Assembly: GCA_934402125.1 (NCBI GenBank)
Contig: CAKRTY010000012.1
Coordinates: 1 to 13,541 of the forward strand
Reading direction: 5' to 3'
Length of the DNA: 13,541 nt
DNA from: an uncultured Anaerosacchariphilus sp.
GTDB taxonomy: Bacteria > Bacillota > Clostridia > Lachnospirales > Lachnospiraceae
In this document: piece after piece, positions 1 to 7,759 of the stretch
Numbering within the stretch: the first letter of the stretch is position 1
Layout: every line of letters starts with the position of its first letter
The notes under the pieces: generated by a model
What the model was told of the DNA's origin: nothing
Seen by the model: only the letters and a program-made list of their open reading frames with translations
Databases searched by the model: none
Translations under genes and position numbers: made by a program

Positions 1-882
1 GTCGTAGTACGCCACCGGGCCGGGCTTCAGGTCCTTGTAGGCACCGGCTCTGCCGTGAATCTCATAAAACTCTTTGATGGTGTCGTCGGTCTTCCAGATG
101 GAGGACAGGCAGGTGGTCTCTGTGGTCATGACATCAATGCCGATACGGAAGTCCGCGCTTAAATTCTCCACGCCGTCTCCCACAAACTCCATCACCTTAT
201 TGTTGACATAGCCCTTCTCGAAGACTGCCCCAATGATAGCCAGCGCCACGTCCTGGGGACCTACGCCCTTCTGGGGCTCTCCGGTCAGGTACACGCCTAC
301 TACGCCAGGCATATTGATATCATAGGTCTGGTTCAGCAGCTGCTTTACCAGCTCCGGTCCGCCCTCGCCCATGGCCATGGTTCCCAGGGCGCCGTAGCGG
401 GTATGGCTGTCAGATCCCAGAATCATCTTGCCGCCCTCTGCCAGCATTTCCCGGGCAAACTGGTGGATCACTGCCTGATGGGGCGGTACATAGACGCCGC
501 CGTACTTTTTCGCGCAGGTCAGGCCAAACATGTGGTCATCCTCGTTGATGGTTCCGCCTACGGCGCAAAGGCTGTTGTGACAGTTGGTCAGCACATAGGG
601 AATCGGGAATTTCTCCAGTCCCGAAGCCCGGGCTGTCTGAATGATTCCTACAAATGTGATATCGTGGGACGTCAGCTTATCGAATTTGATCTCCAGCTTG
701 TCCATATTGCCGGATGTATTATGTGACTCCAGTATTCCATAAGCGATGGTCTGCTTCTTCGCTTCTTCTTTGGACGGCACCTGACCAAGCTGGCTTTCCA
801 GCACGCTCTGCGCGTCCTTGGTATCCGGAATAATCTCTGTTCCGTTCAGCAGATATGCTCCGCCTTCCAGTAATTGAACCAT
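1..882 (-). CDS. Aconitase-family hydratase (YbhJ-like), N-terminal part, cut by window edge
   Basis: The 294 codons seen here run open to the window edge. They match the front of the aconitase/3-isopropylmalate dehydratase superfamily, whose members carry a [4Fe-4S] cluster and move a hydroxyl group on carboxylic acids. Visible marks are TNCHNS (residues 99-104), SDSHT (157-161) followed by [12 protein letters not shown] (164-175), and the stretch [12 protein letters not shown] (250-261). The opening ([19 protein letters not shown]) recalls the stand-alone YbhJ-type hydratases of about 750 residues rather than classical AcnA or LeuC. The true substrate is unknown. The ATG at 882-880 is preceded by an AGGAGG-type ribosome binding site about 7 bases upstream. 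The gene sits alone behind a terminator and a hairpin-rich leader, so it probably has its own transcript. Superfamily assignment is secure; the subfamily is from memory of the N-terminal pattern and is less sure. Confidence 0.82.
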   Translation of the reverse strand, partial: MVQLLEGGAYLLNGTEIIPDTKDAQSVLESQLGQVPSKEEAKKQTIAYGILESHNTSGNMDKLEIKFDKLTSHDITFVGIIQTARASGLEKFPIPYVLTNCHNSLCAVGGTINEDDHMFGLTCAKKYGGVYVPPHQAVIHQFAREMLAEGGKMILGSDSHTRYGALGTMAMGEGGPELVKQLLNQTYDINMPGVVGVYLTGEPQKGVGPQDVALAIIGAVFEKGYVNNKVMEFVGDGVENLSADFRIGIDVMTTETTCLSSIWKTDDTIKEFYEIHGRAGAYKDLKPGPVAYYD

Positions 883-929
883 GTTTCTCCTCCTGCTGTT
901 GTGAATGTTGTGACCTCGGACGGGCGGGT

Positions 930-961
930 CTTCTGGAAACTGCTATCGCAGTTTCCAGAAG
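930..961. repeat. Perfect inverted repeat, 14-bp arms, 4-base loop
   Basis: CTTCTGGAAACTGC (930-943) and its exact complement GCAGTTTCCAGAAG (948-961) flank the loop TATC. Neither strand has a T-run after it, so it is not an ordinary intrinsic terminator. It touches the next palindrome with no gap, which suggests that the two form one element. Confidence 0.85.
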
Positions 962-981
962 CATCGGAGGGCCCTCCGATG
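962..981. repeat. Perfect 20-bp palindrome without spacer
   Basis: CATCGGAGGG (962-971) is followed directly by its complement CCCTCCGATG (972-981). As RNA it would fold with a strained tip; as DNA it is fully self-complementary and could be a protein-binding site. It lies immediately beside the 930-961 hairpin. Confidence 0.85.
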
Positions 982-992
982 TCTGTCTTTGT

Positions 993-1033
993 AAAACCAT
1001 AGTCTTACAAGCAAGCTTGACGCCTATGGTTTT
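993..1033. repeat. Inverted repeat, 10-bp arms, 21-base loop
   Basis: AAAACCATAG (993-1002) pairs with CTATGGTTTT (1024-1033). The loop holds a short CAAGCTTG palindrome (1012-1019). On the plus strand the 3' arm ends in TTTT, and on the minus strand likewise, but each T-run is inside the stem, so terminator activity would be weak at best. Confidence 0.75.
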
Positions 1034-1072
1034 CCAAATCCAGCCGCCCTATGGCCTGTTACGTTCCATTAT

Positions 1073-1101
1073 AAAAAGAGCCTGCAGAAATTGCAAGCTC
1101 T
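1073..1101 (-). terminator. Intrinsic terminator after the histidine kinase
   Basis: On the minus strand AGAGCTTGCA, loop ATTTC and TGCAGGCTCT form a 10-bp stem with one G-T wobble, followed by a T-run (1077-1073). It lies 24 bases after the kinase stop codon and closes the two-component operon. Confidence 0.85.
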
Positions 1102-1124
1102 CTTTCTTATTATTCCAGGTCCTT

Positions 1125-3761
1125 TTATTCGATTTCCTGCCGGAAATCCGCTTCCGGGAATATGATGGTTGCCTTAAACAGGTCACCGTCCAGATAGATG
1201 TTGAAGCTTCCCTTCTGAAGCTCTGTCAGGTTCCGGGCGATGGAAAGTCCTAAGCCGCTGCCTTCGGTGCTGCGGGCCACATCTCCCCGGATAAAACGCT
1301 CCGTCAACTCGTCCGCGTTGATATTCAGAGGCTGCTCGGAGATATTTTTGATACTGAAGCGCACCATATGCCCCACCGTGGTCAGCTCCACGTAGACCCG
1401 GGTATTCGGCATGGCGTACTTGGCCGTATTGTTATACAGATTCTCAATGACGCGCCAGAGCCTCCGGCCGTCCGCCACGATCACCACCGGCTCCTCCGGC
1501 ATATCTACCACCAGCTTCAGACCTTTATTCTCAAATTTTTCACTGAATTCACCGTTGGTCTGCTGAATCAGCTCCTGGAAATTAAGGCGGTTCAGCTCCA
1601 GCTTCACATTTCCGGAGCTGATCCGGGAAGCCTCCACCAGATCGTCGGTCAGGTGCTTCAGTCTCAGCGCTTTATCCTCCAGAATCGCGATGTAATTTCT
1701 GGCGCGCTCGTTCTGGATATCCTCCCGCTTTAAGAGATCCACGTAATTGATAATCGACGTCAGCGGCGTCTTGATGTCATGGGATACATTGGTAATCAAA
1801 TCAGACTTCAGACGCTCGTCCCGGACGCTTTTCTCCACCGCCGCGGACAGGCCGCTGCCCATCTGGTTGACTGCCTCCGCAAAGACCCGGTTGTCTCCGC
1901 TGATCTGTTCCATGGGGATCTGCGCCGTCAGCTCTCCTGCGGATATTTTCTTGATCCCGTCCAGAATTTTCTGCCGCTGGACTGCCTGCCGGAGCAGAAA
2001 GACGCCCACTCCCAGGTCAAAGAACACCAGCAGGATTATTCCAAATTCTCCCATTATCAGGAGCACTACGTTTCCCAGCAGAAAGCCTGCATAGCAAAGC
2101 ATGGTTTTTGTGGTGGTCTTCCGGTTTCTCATGATTTCCCCAAAGAGATTGCAAACCAGACAGAACACACTGTTCTTCCACAAGGTATGCGCCTTGATTC
2201 TCCGCACCAGGCTGCTATAGCCAATCAGGAACAGCAGATTCAGCGCAAAGGTGGTTACGCCGCCGGCCAGCGCGAATTCTCTCATCTCCAGATTCCGCAC
2301 AGACACGCCGTTGGAAACCAGCACCAGAATCAGCCAGGCCGGGATCATAAGGCTCAGGGCCGCCGGCTCTGTATGCATCCGGTCAAAGCGGTTCAGCACA
2401 ATCTGCCCGTCCTCCTCGGTGCCCCGTCCTGCTGCCAGCGTCAGATATACCATCGTCAGCAGATAGAGCACTGCGCCCAGGATCACGCCGTACACCGCCA
2501 TCCGGCTCACAGGCGCGATTTCCTCATACTGCTTCTTATACTGGGCCAGCTTATCACTGGCCTTATAGTCCGTATCCACCGCTACAGCCAGGATATAGTC
2601 GCCGTCCACCGAGGGCGGATAGCTCTTCACATAGCTGCTCAGCTCACTTAGGGAAATGGGCATGCCGCTGGAATCGTAGCTCATATCCCCGCTGTCATAG
2701 ATCAGGTAATCCTGATAGCTTCGGATATAATCCAGCAGTCCCTCGGGGCTGGAAAACTTTTCCTTTCCAAAGCTTTTCATATTGGTATAGATCTTCTTGG
2801 TGAAATCCTCCGGAGAAACCTGTTCCACAGACTTGGGAATCACAAAGTAACGCATATTGGTCATACTGGGGCTGAACAGCTCCAGGTTCTCCGTATAGGC
2901 GAAATAGTCATTGTAGATAACCGGAAGCGTGCTCTCCAGATCCTGATAGAGCTCCTGCAGCTGGGCCGTCGTCAGCTTCCGCTCCTCCGCGTAGGCCGTA
3001 ATGCTGTCATAGCCCACCGGGGCGTAACGCTCCTCTACAGCCTCCAGCTGCTCCACATTGCGGACTGTTCCCTGCATCATCCCAAAGGGGATCTCCTCGC
3101 CGTCGGTGATGAATTCCTCTATATAGCCTTCTTCCGTACTGTATTCTTCCGCCGCGTATTCTTCCACGGCTGCTTCTTCTGCAGCAGCCCCTTCCGCCGC
3201 GTATTCTCTCTCCGGCGCGGCTGCGGTTGAGCTTGTGATACTGCTGCCTCCGTTCATGCTGGAAATGGAACCCACCTCGGTTCCGTCCTGGTTGTACAGA
3301 GACTGCTCCGTATAATTGGTGAAGCTCTTGGACAGATAACCTACCGTACCGTCGTCGTAGGTAATCTTCATCAGGGTTCCGGTTTCCATTCCCTCCAGAG
3401 ACCAGTTCAGCAGATCCGCCAGCGCGTAATAGAGGCCGCCGTCCTTCGGATCCCCGTTCCCGATGGTGCTGTTATCCGCGTACTGCTGAATATTCACCAG
3501 CAGCTTTCCGTCATAAACGCCATTTTTTTCAAACTTGCTCTCCCGGCTGGCTGCCCGGACGCAGCGATAAATCTGCTCCAGCACCTCGTTCTGGTAATAC
3601 CCGGTGCTCTCAAAGTTCTGATCCTTTCCCACAAAGCCAAAGCCGCTGCCGCTCACATAGACCGTACATACGACCACGGACAGCACCAGCACCACAGCGC
3701 ATATCTGATTGACTAAAAGAGCCGCCAGCTTCCACGGCCTTGCATATTCCCATCGCTTCAT
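1125..3761 (-). CDS. Multi-pass sensor histidine kinase with large external domain
   Basis: At 878 residues this is a long membrane kinase that would autophosphorylate and pass phosphate to the response regulator encoded just before it. A first membrane segment lies at about 12-36. An exported region of roughly 385 residues follows and includes a Glu/Ala/Tyr-rich low-complexity stretch at 185-217. Further hydrophobic segments lie at about 421-443, 468-486, 495-518 and 552-591. A HAMP-like linker (592-645) leads to the HisKA domain, with the phosphoacceptor His661 in SHDIKTPLT. The ATPase domain has its N box at 773-781 (ENLYNNTAK) and GSGLGL at 834-839. The usual DxGxG (G1) motif is not visible between them. 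The ATG directly abuts the regulator's TAA, so translation is probably coupled. The external domain matches no sensor family I recognise, and the signal is unknown. Confidence 0.93.
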   Translation of the reverse strand: MKRWEYARPWKLAALLVNQICAVVLVLSVVVCTVYVSGSGFGFVGKDQNFESTGYYQNEVLEQIYRCVRAASRESKFEKNGVYDGKLLVNIQQYADNSTIGNGDPKDGGLYYALADLLNWSLEGMETGTLMKITYDDGTVGYLSKSFTNYTEQSLYNQDGTEVGSISSMNGGSSITSSTAAAPEREYAAEGAAAEEAAVEEYAAEEYSTEEGYIEEFITDGEEIPFGMMQGTVRNVEQLEAVEERYAPVGYDSITAYAEERKLTTAQLQELYQDLESTLPVIYNDYFAYTENLELFSPSMTNMRYFVIPKSVEQVSPEDFTKKIYTNMKSFGKEKFSSPEGLLDYIRSYQDYLIYDSGDMSYDSSGMPISLSELSSYVKSYPPSVDGDYILAVAVDTDYKASDKLAQYKKQYEEIAPVSRMAVYGVILGAVLYLLTMVYLTLAAGRGTEEDGQIVLNRFDRMHTEPAALSLMIPAWLILVLVSNGVSVRNLEMREFALAGGVTTFALNLLFLIGYSSLVRRIKAHTLWKNSVFCLVCNLFGEIMRNRKTTTKTMLCYAGFLLGNVVLLIMGEFGIILLVFFDLGVGVFLLRQAVQRQKILDGIKKISAGELTAQIPMEQISGDNRVFAEAVNQMGSGLSAAVEKSVRDERLKSDLITNVSHDIKTPLTSIINYVDLLKREDIQNERARNYIAILEDKALRLKHLTDDLVEASRISSGNVKLELNRLNFQELIQQTNGEFSEKFENKGLKLVVDMPEEPVVIVADGRRLWRVIENLYNNTAKYAMPNTRVYVELTTVGHMVRFSIKNISEQPLNINADELTERFIRGDVARSTEGSGLGLSIARNLTELQKGSFNIYLDGDLFKATIIFPEADFRQEIE

Positions 3762-4466
3762 TTACAGCTTCTCCACCTTATAACCGATTCCCCAGACCAC
3801 CTTCAGATAGCGGGGTTCCTTGGCATTGATCTCAATCTTCTCCCGGATATGGCGGATATGCACCGCCACCGTATTATCTGCGCCAATTGCGTCTTCATTC
3901 CAGATACTTTCGTAAATCTGATTAATAGAGAAAACTTTACCCTGGTTTTTCACCAGAAGCAGCAGAATATTGTACTCAATGGGCGTCAGCTTTACCGGTT
4001 CCCCGTCCACGGTAACCTCCTTCAGGTCGTCGTTGATCATCAGGCCACCGGTCTGATAGACCTTCTGATTCTCTCCCGCGGCGTTGCCCAGCTTGGTATA
4101 GCGGCGAAGCTGGGACTTCACCCTTGCCACCAGCTCCAGCGGATTGAAGGGCTTGGTCACATAATCGTCCGCGCCGATATTCAGACCCAGAATCTTGTCC
4201 GCATCCTCGGATTTGGCCGACAGAATGATAATGGGAATGCTGCTTTTTTCCCGGATCTTCAGGGTTGCCCTGAGGCCGTCCAGCTTCGGCATCATAATAT
4301 CGATAAGTAAAAGCTGCACGTCCTCCCGCTCCAGCATATCCACTGCCTGCAGCCCGTCGTAGGCCTTCAGGATCCGGTAGCCCTCCTGGGACAGATAAAT
4401 CTCTATGGCGTCTACGATTTCTTTATCATCATCACAGACTAAAATCGTGTTTTTCTTTTTGTTCAT
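3762..4466 (-). CDS. OmpR/PhoB-family response regulator
   Basis: The 234-residue protein has a receiver domain (about 7-120) and a winged-helix DNA-binding domain (about 136-232). The acidic pocket is D12-D13-D14, the phosphorylated residue is D56 in LLLIDIMMP, and the switch residues are S83 and K105 (VTKPF). The C-terminal half has the family's TPIEYNILLLL and VAVHIRHIREKIE patterns and ends in GIGYKVEKL. The length is typical. The start is supported by a GAGGGTGAG-type ribosome binding site about 5-10 bases upstream. It forms a two-gene operon with the kinase. A promoter carrying an inverted repeat lies about 100 bases upstream, which may reflect autoregulation or control by another repressor. 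Its targets cannot be read from this window because no transporter or other usual partner gene is adjacent. Confidence 0.95.
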   Translation of the reverse strand: MNKKKNTILVCDDDKEIVDAIEIYLSQEGYRILKAYDGLQAVDMLEREDVQLLLIDIMMPKLDGLRATLKIREKSSIPIIILSAKSEDADKILGLNIGADDYVTKPFNPLELVARVKSQLRRYTKLGNAAGENQKVYQTGGLMINDDLKEVTVDGEPVKLTPIEYNILLLLVKNQGKVFSINQIYESIWNEDAIGADNTVAVHIRHIREKIEINAKEPRYLKVVWGIGYKVEKL

Positions 4467-4546
4467 GTTCTCACCCTCATATCTGAATCATCTTCTTACG
4501 ACCTCAGCAGCAAGTGCTTCGGCCTGTACTGAACATATTAAAATAG

Positions 4547-4577
4547 ACAGTAAAATGATACGATTACATTTTACTGT
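4547..4577. promoter_or_regulatory. Operator-like perfect inverted repeat over the two-component promoter
   Basis: ACAGTAAAATG (4547-4557) and its exact complement CATTTTACTGT (4567-4577) are separated by 9 bases. The symmetry and size suit a dimeric repressor or activator. The predicted -10 box (4568-4573) lies in one arm, so a bound protein should block RNA polymerase. OmpR-type regulators more often bind direct repeats, so the ligand may be a different regulator. The binding protein is not identified. Confidence 0.65.
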
Positions 4578-4596
4578 TTATCATAAGTTATAACAA
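4568..4596 (-). promoter_or_regulatory. Predicted sigma-A-type promoter of the two-component operon
   Basis: On the minus strand a -35 box TTGTTA (4596-4591), a 17-base spacer and a -10 box TAAAAT (4573-4568) precede the response regulator. They match the consensus at 4 of 6 and 5 of 6 positions. The leader to the start codon would be about 95 bases. Alternative boxes nearby in this AT-rich stretch fit less well. Confidence 0.6.
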
Positions 4597-4658
4597 GGCT
4601 TTTTTAACTTCTCACAATGATAATTCTTAAGATTTTCTTTGGATTCTTTCAACCACCA

Positions 4659-4850
4659 GAAAAGAGAAAATATCCCCCTCGTCGGGCGTTAGCTTATTTT
4701 CCGCCAGCTTCTGATTGCGCTAGGCAGCGCCTGAAGGAGCCACTGTTTGAGGCCCTTCAGGGCCGAGTTTGGCGGTCAGGCGCGAATAAGCCGCGCGGTC
4801 AGAAGCCGGAAAATAATGCGTGCCCGGCGAGGGGGACATTTTCTCTTTTC
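4659..4850. repeat. 192-base near-palindromic element with branched internal hairpins
   Basis: The outer arms (4659-4687 and 4822-4850) are 29 bases with two differences. The stem continues through TTATTTTCCG/CGGAAAATAA (4694-4703/4807-4816), GCTTCTGA/TCAGAAGC (4707-4714/4799-4806) and a pairing at 4715-4720/4793-4798. The centre has GCGCCTGA/TCAGGCGC (4727-4734/4776-4783) and two mutually exclusive hairpins: CCTGAAGG/CCTTCAGG (4730-4737/4754-4761) and GGCCCT/AGGGCC (4751-4756/4759-4764). It fills the space between degV and the two-component promoter. It may be a dispersed repeat or MITE-like element, a structured RNA, or a terminator for degV. I recall similar sequence recurring in Lachnospiraceae genomes, but this is unverified. 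Confidence 0.8.
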
Positions 4851-4856
4851 GTCCAT

Positions 4857-5741
4857 TTATTTCAGGTAATCCGCATACTTCTCCTCACTTGCACTGAGGA
4901 ACACAATACCGATGATTCCCGGGCCTGTATGGGCCCCGATGGCGCAGCCTACCCAGGATTTGATGATTCCGCGGCAATGATATTTCTCCATCAGGATCTC
5001 GCAGACATGCTCACAGGTTTTGGGATCATTTCCATGAACCACGCCGATGATCTGCTTATCCAGCTCCACGCCCCGTTCGCCCACCAGCTCTACACAGCGC
5101 TTCAGGGATTTATGCCGTCCCCGCACCTTCTCGAAGGCTACCAGCGCACCCTCGTCATTGACCTCGATGATCGGCTTTACGTCCAGTACGCCGCCCAGTA
5201 CTGCGGAGGTACGGCTTAAGCGTCCGCCCTTGTACAGATATTCCAGCGTCTCTACGGTTACAATATGCTCCATGTGATCGCAGAAGTACTGCGCCGCCTC
5301 GATGATCAGCTCCTTCGGCGCGCCATTTGCCTGCATCCGCAAGGCCTTCTCCACGACCAGGCCAAAGCCCAGAGACGCGCATTTTGTATCTATGATCGTG
5401 AGCTTAAAGTCCGGATATTCCTCCAGAAGCTCCTCCTTCGCCAGATTCGCCGCATTGAAGGTGCCTGCGATTCCTGTGGAGAAGCACAGATACAGCACCT
5501 CGTCCCCGGCCTTCGCGTAGGGCTCGAAATTCTCCCGGAACATATACTGGTTGATATGATAGGTTTTGATGTCGGCTCCTTCCGCCTGAATCCGGTAGAA
5601 ATCCTCCGGGAAAATGGTCTTGCCGTCAAAATAGTCGGTTCCGTCGATGGTCACCGGCGTCGGAATCACATGAAGCTGATATTTGTCGATAATTTCCTTT
5701 GGCAGATCCGTCGCGGAATCTGTGATAATCTTAAATGCCAT
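4857..5741 (-). CDS. DegV-family fatty-acid-binding protein
   Basis: The 294-residue protein has the two-domain layout of the DegV/FakB family. Members bind a fatty acid and, where a FakA kinase is present, present it for phosphorylation before entry into phospholipid synthesis. The sequence shows the N-terminal DSATD motif (8-12), CFSTGIAGTF (86-95), the ETLEYLYKGGRLS segment (164-176) and GAHTGPG (269-275). T60, S88 and H271 sit where the family contacts the fatty-acid carboxylate. The usual TSQ-type motif reads TYHIN (60-64) here. The ATG has a GGGGAG ribosome binding site. The gap to nadE is 77 bases without a clear promoter or terminator, so it is probably co-transcribed. DegV paralogues are numerous in Clostridia, and no fakA is visible here, so ligand and partner are open. 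Confidence 0.94.
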   Translation of the reverse strand: MAFKIITDSATDLPKEIIDKYQLHVIPTPVTIDGTDYFDGKTIFPEDFYRIQAEGADIKTYHINQYMFRENFEPYAKAGDEVLYLCFSTGIAGTFNAANLAKEELLEEYPDFKLTIIDTKCASLGFGLVVEKALRMQANGAPKELIIEAAQYFCDHMEHIVTVETLEYLYKGGRLSRTSAVLGGVLDVKPIIEVNDEGALVAFEKVRGRHKSLKRCVELVGERGVELDKQIIGVVHGNDPKTCEHVCEILMEKYHCRGIIKSWVGCAIGAHTGPGIIGIVFLSASEEKYADYLK

Positions 5742-5818
5742 GTTCTTCTCCCCTGAATTTAATTGGCAGCCCCTGATACCCTGCTGCTTATTAGTTTACA
5801 TAATATACGTTCTGGTTT

Positions 5819-7747
5819 CTACTCCAGCGTCTCCAGCTGTGCCAGCCAGAGCGAAGCGCAGGCGTCGCTTGGCATCCGCAGGTCTCCCCTGGGCGACACC
5901 GCCACGGAACCCACCTTCGGGCCATCCGGCAGACAGGAACGCTTGAACTGCTGGGCAAAATACCTGCGATAGAATACCTTCAGCCATTTCAGTATGGTTT
6001 CCTTCTCATACACGCCTGCAAAGGCTTTCCGGGCCAGCCGGTAAATCTTCTCTGGCTCAAAGCCGAAACGTAAGATGTAATACAGATAAAAATCATGAAG
6101 CTCGTAAGGGCCCACCAGATCCTCTGTCTTCTGGGCAATCTCTCCGTCCTTGGGCGGCAGAAGCTCCGGACTCACCGGCGTATCCAGCACGTCCAGAAGC
6201 ACCGCGGACAGCCTGGAATCCCCGCAGGTATCCGCATAATAGCGCACCAGATGGCGCACCAGAGTTTTCGGCACTCCCGCGTTGACGCCGTACATGGACA
6301 TATGGTCTCCGTTGTAGGTAGCCCAGCCCAGCGCCAGCTCCGACATATCGCCGGTACCGATCACCATGCCTCCCGCCTGATTTGCCAGATTCATCAGCAC
6401 CTGGGTCCGTTCTCTCGCCTGGGAATTCTCATAGGTCACATCGTGAACCGCCGGATCGTGTCCGATATCCCGGAAATGAAGGGTCACCGCCTCCCGGATA
6501 TCTACCTCCTTCAGCGTGGCTCCCAGCTTCTCTACCATATCGCAGGCATTGCGATAGGTCCGGTCTGTAGTTCCGAAGCAGGGCATGGTCACACCCAGGA
6601 TACCGGAACGGGGAAGTCCCAGACTGTCAAAGGCCTTTACTGTAACCAGAAGCGCCAGGGTGGAATCCAGTCCGCCGGAGATACCGACCACAGCCGTCCT
6701 GCAATGGGTATGCTCCAGACGCTTCTTCAATCCCATGTACTGAATGGCGAAAATCTCCTCGCAGCGGCGCTGTCTGTCGCTGTCGCTGCTTGGTACAAAG
6801 GGTGCCGGATCCACATAGCGGGTAAGCTCCGTATCCTCTTTTTTCAGATGGAAGCCGATCTCCGTATAGGCTTCCGAAGCGTCCGTCTGAAAGGTCGTCA
6901 TCCTTCTTCTCTCGCCCACCAGACGGGCGATATCCAGCTCCGCGTAAATGGTCTCGCTGGTAAAACGGGCCGACTCCGCCAGAATTGTACCGTTCTCCGC
7001 AATGATATTGTGACCGCCGAATACCAGGTCCTGGCTGGATTCGCCCTCCCCGGCGTTGGCGTAGATATAGCCGCATACAAGTCTCGCCGACTGTCCGCCT
7101 ATAAGAGACTCCCGATACCGGTTCTTTCCGGTGGTCTCGTCGCTGGCCGAGCAGTTCACGATGACGGTCGCGCCCGCCAGCGCATGACGGATGCTGGGGG
7201 GATTCGGCACCCATACGTCCTCGCAAATCTCCGCCGCCACCGCCAGGCCGCTAAGCTCCTCACAGGTGAACAAGATGTTCGTTCCAAAGGGGATATAATC
7301 GCCGTCTTCCCCCTCTTCGGGAACCCACACGTCCTCCACCCTGCTGTTGCCCGGCGTAAAATGGCGCAGCTCATAAAATTCTCCGTAGTTGGGAATATGC
7401 ACCTTCGGCACCAGTCCCAGCAAATGGCCGCCGCAAAGGGCCGCCGCCACATTGTAGAGCTTGCCGTCCTTCTCCCAGGGCAGTCCTACAAAAAGCAGCG
7501 CATCCAGATCCGCCGTCTCCTTCGCAATGTGGAACAGCTCCTCTCTGGCGCTCTTTAAAAGCAGCTCCTGTAAAAATAAGTCCGAACAGGTATATCCGGT
7601 AATACCCAGCTCCGGAAATACGATAATCTTCGCGCCCTTCCCGGCCGCCTCTCTGGCAAGCCTTATGGTTTCCGCGCCGTTGGCCCTTGTATCTGCCACC
7701 TGAATCTTCGGCGTCACCGCCGCCGTTCTGATAAACCCGTGTCTCAT
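5819..7747 (-). CDS. nadE: Glutamine-dependent NAD+ synthase
   Basis: The enzyme makes NAD+ from deamido-NAD+ with ATP, using ammonia released from glutamine. The 642 residues contain an N-terminal nitrilase-type glutaminase (about 1-280) with the predicted triad E46 (FPELG), K115 (VPKVHIPNY) and C175 (EICEDVW). A C-terminal synthetase (about 325-640) has the PP-loop SGGLDST at 357-363 and the GTGDMSELALGW segment at 464-475. The length matches the long two-domain NadE form. The ATG follows an AAGGAGAT ribosome binding site that overlaps the hslO stop codon, so translation is likely coupled to hslO. All key residues are intact. Its place behind hslO, a redox-controlled chaperone, is notable but need not be functional. 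Confidence 0.97.
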   Translation of the reverse strand: MRHGFIRTAAVTPKIQVADTRANGAETIRLAREAAGKGAKIIVFPELGITGYTCSDLFLQELLLKSAREELFHIAKETADLDALLFVGLPWEKDGKLYNVAAALCGGHLLGLVPKVHIPNYGEFYELRHFTPGNSRVEDVWVPEEGEDGDYIPFGTNILFTCEELSGLAVAAEICEDVWVPNPPSIRHALAGATVIVNCSASDETTGKNRYRESLIGGQSARLVCGYIYANAGEGESSQDLVFGGHNIIAENGTILAESARFTSETIYAELDIARLVGERRRMTTFQTDASEAYTEIGFHLKKEDTELTRYVDPAPFVPSSDSDRQRRCEEIFAIQYMGLKKRLEHTHCRTAVVGISGGLDSTLALLVTVKAFDSLGLPRSGILGVTMPCFGTTDRTYRNACDMVEKLGATLKEVDIREAVTLHFRDIGHDPAVHDVTYENSQARERTQVLMNLANQAGGMVIGTGDMSELALGWATYNGDHMSMYGVNAGVPKTLVRHLVRYYADTCGDSRLSAVLLDVLDTPVSPELLPPKDGEIAQKTEDLVGPYELHDFYLYYILRFGFEPEKIYRLARKAFAGVYEKETILKWLKVFYRRYFAQQFKRSCLPDGPKVGSVAVSPRGDLRMPSDACASLWLAQLETLE

Positions 7748-7759
7748 GGCTAGATCTCC

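Larger units (their letters stand above)
883..1072 (-). other. Hairpin-rich leader/intergenic region before the hydratase gene
   Basis: This stretch between the kinase terminator and the hydratase start codes for nothing recognisable. It holds three consecutive inverted repeats, annotated separately, and must also contain the hydratase promoter unless that gene is read through from the kinase. No convincing -35/-10 pair was found. A hydratase transcript starting upstream of about 1035 would carry all three hairpins in its 5' leader. The hexamer CTATGG recurs at 1024-1029 and 1049-1054 on the plus strand. No known riboswitch was recognised. Confidence 0.5.

Noticed and set aside
855..1253. Plus-strand 132-codon open frame over the triple hairpin region
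   Set aside because: It crosses the palindromes, the kinase terminator and the antisense of the kinase end, with no coding signal of its own.
2894..3210. Glu/Ala-rich tract of the kinase as a possible frameshift or tandem repeat expansion
   Set aside because: The reading frame is continuous, the repeats are imperfect at the DNA level, and flanking regions read as normal protein, so it is treated as a low-complexity linker.
4617..5219. 200-codon open frame on the plus strand covering the palindromic element
   Set aside because: It joins the non-coding 192-base element to the antisense of degV. No ribosome binding site or domain supports it, and similar peptides would arise wherever the repeat occurs.
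5742..5818. Possible promoter and GCAGC/GCTGC hairpin between nadE and degV
   Set aside because: TATATT/TATTAT boxes are present but no acceptable -35 lies 16-18 bases upstream, and the hairpin has only five pairs and no T-run.
6095..7558. Long open frame (487 codons) on the plus strand
   Set aside because: It lies wholly antisense to nadE, whose product has all domain motifs. The antisense translation shows no recognisable family and arises from GC-rich codon bias.
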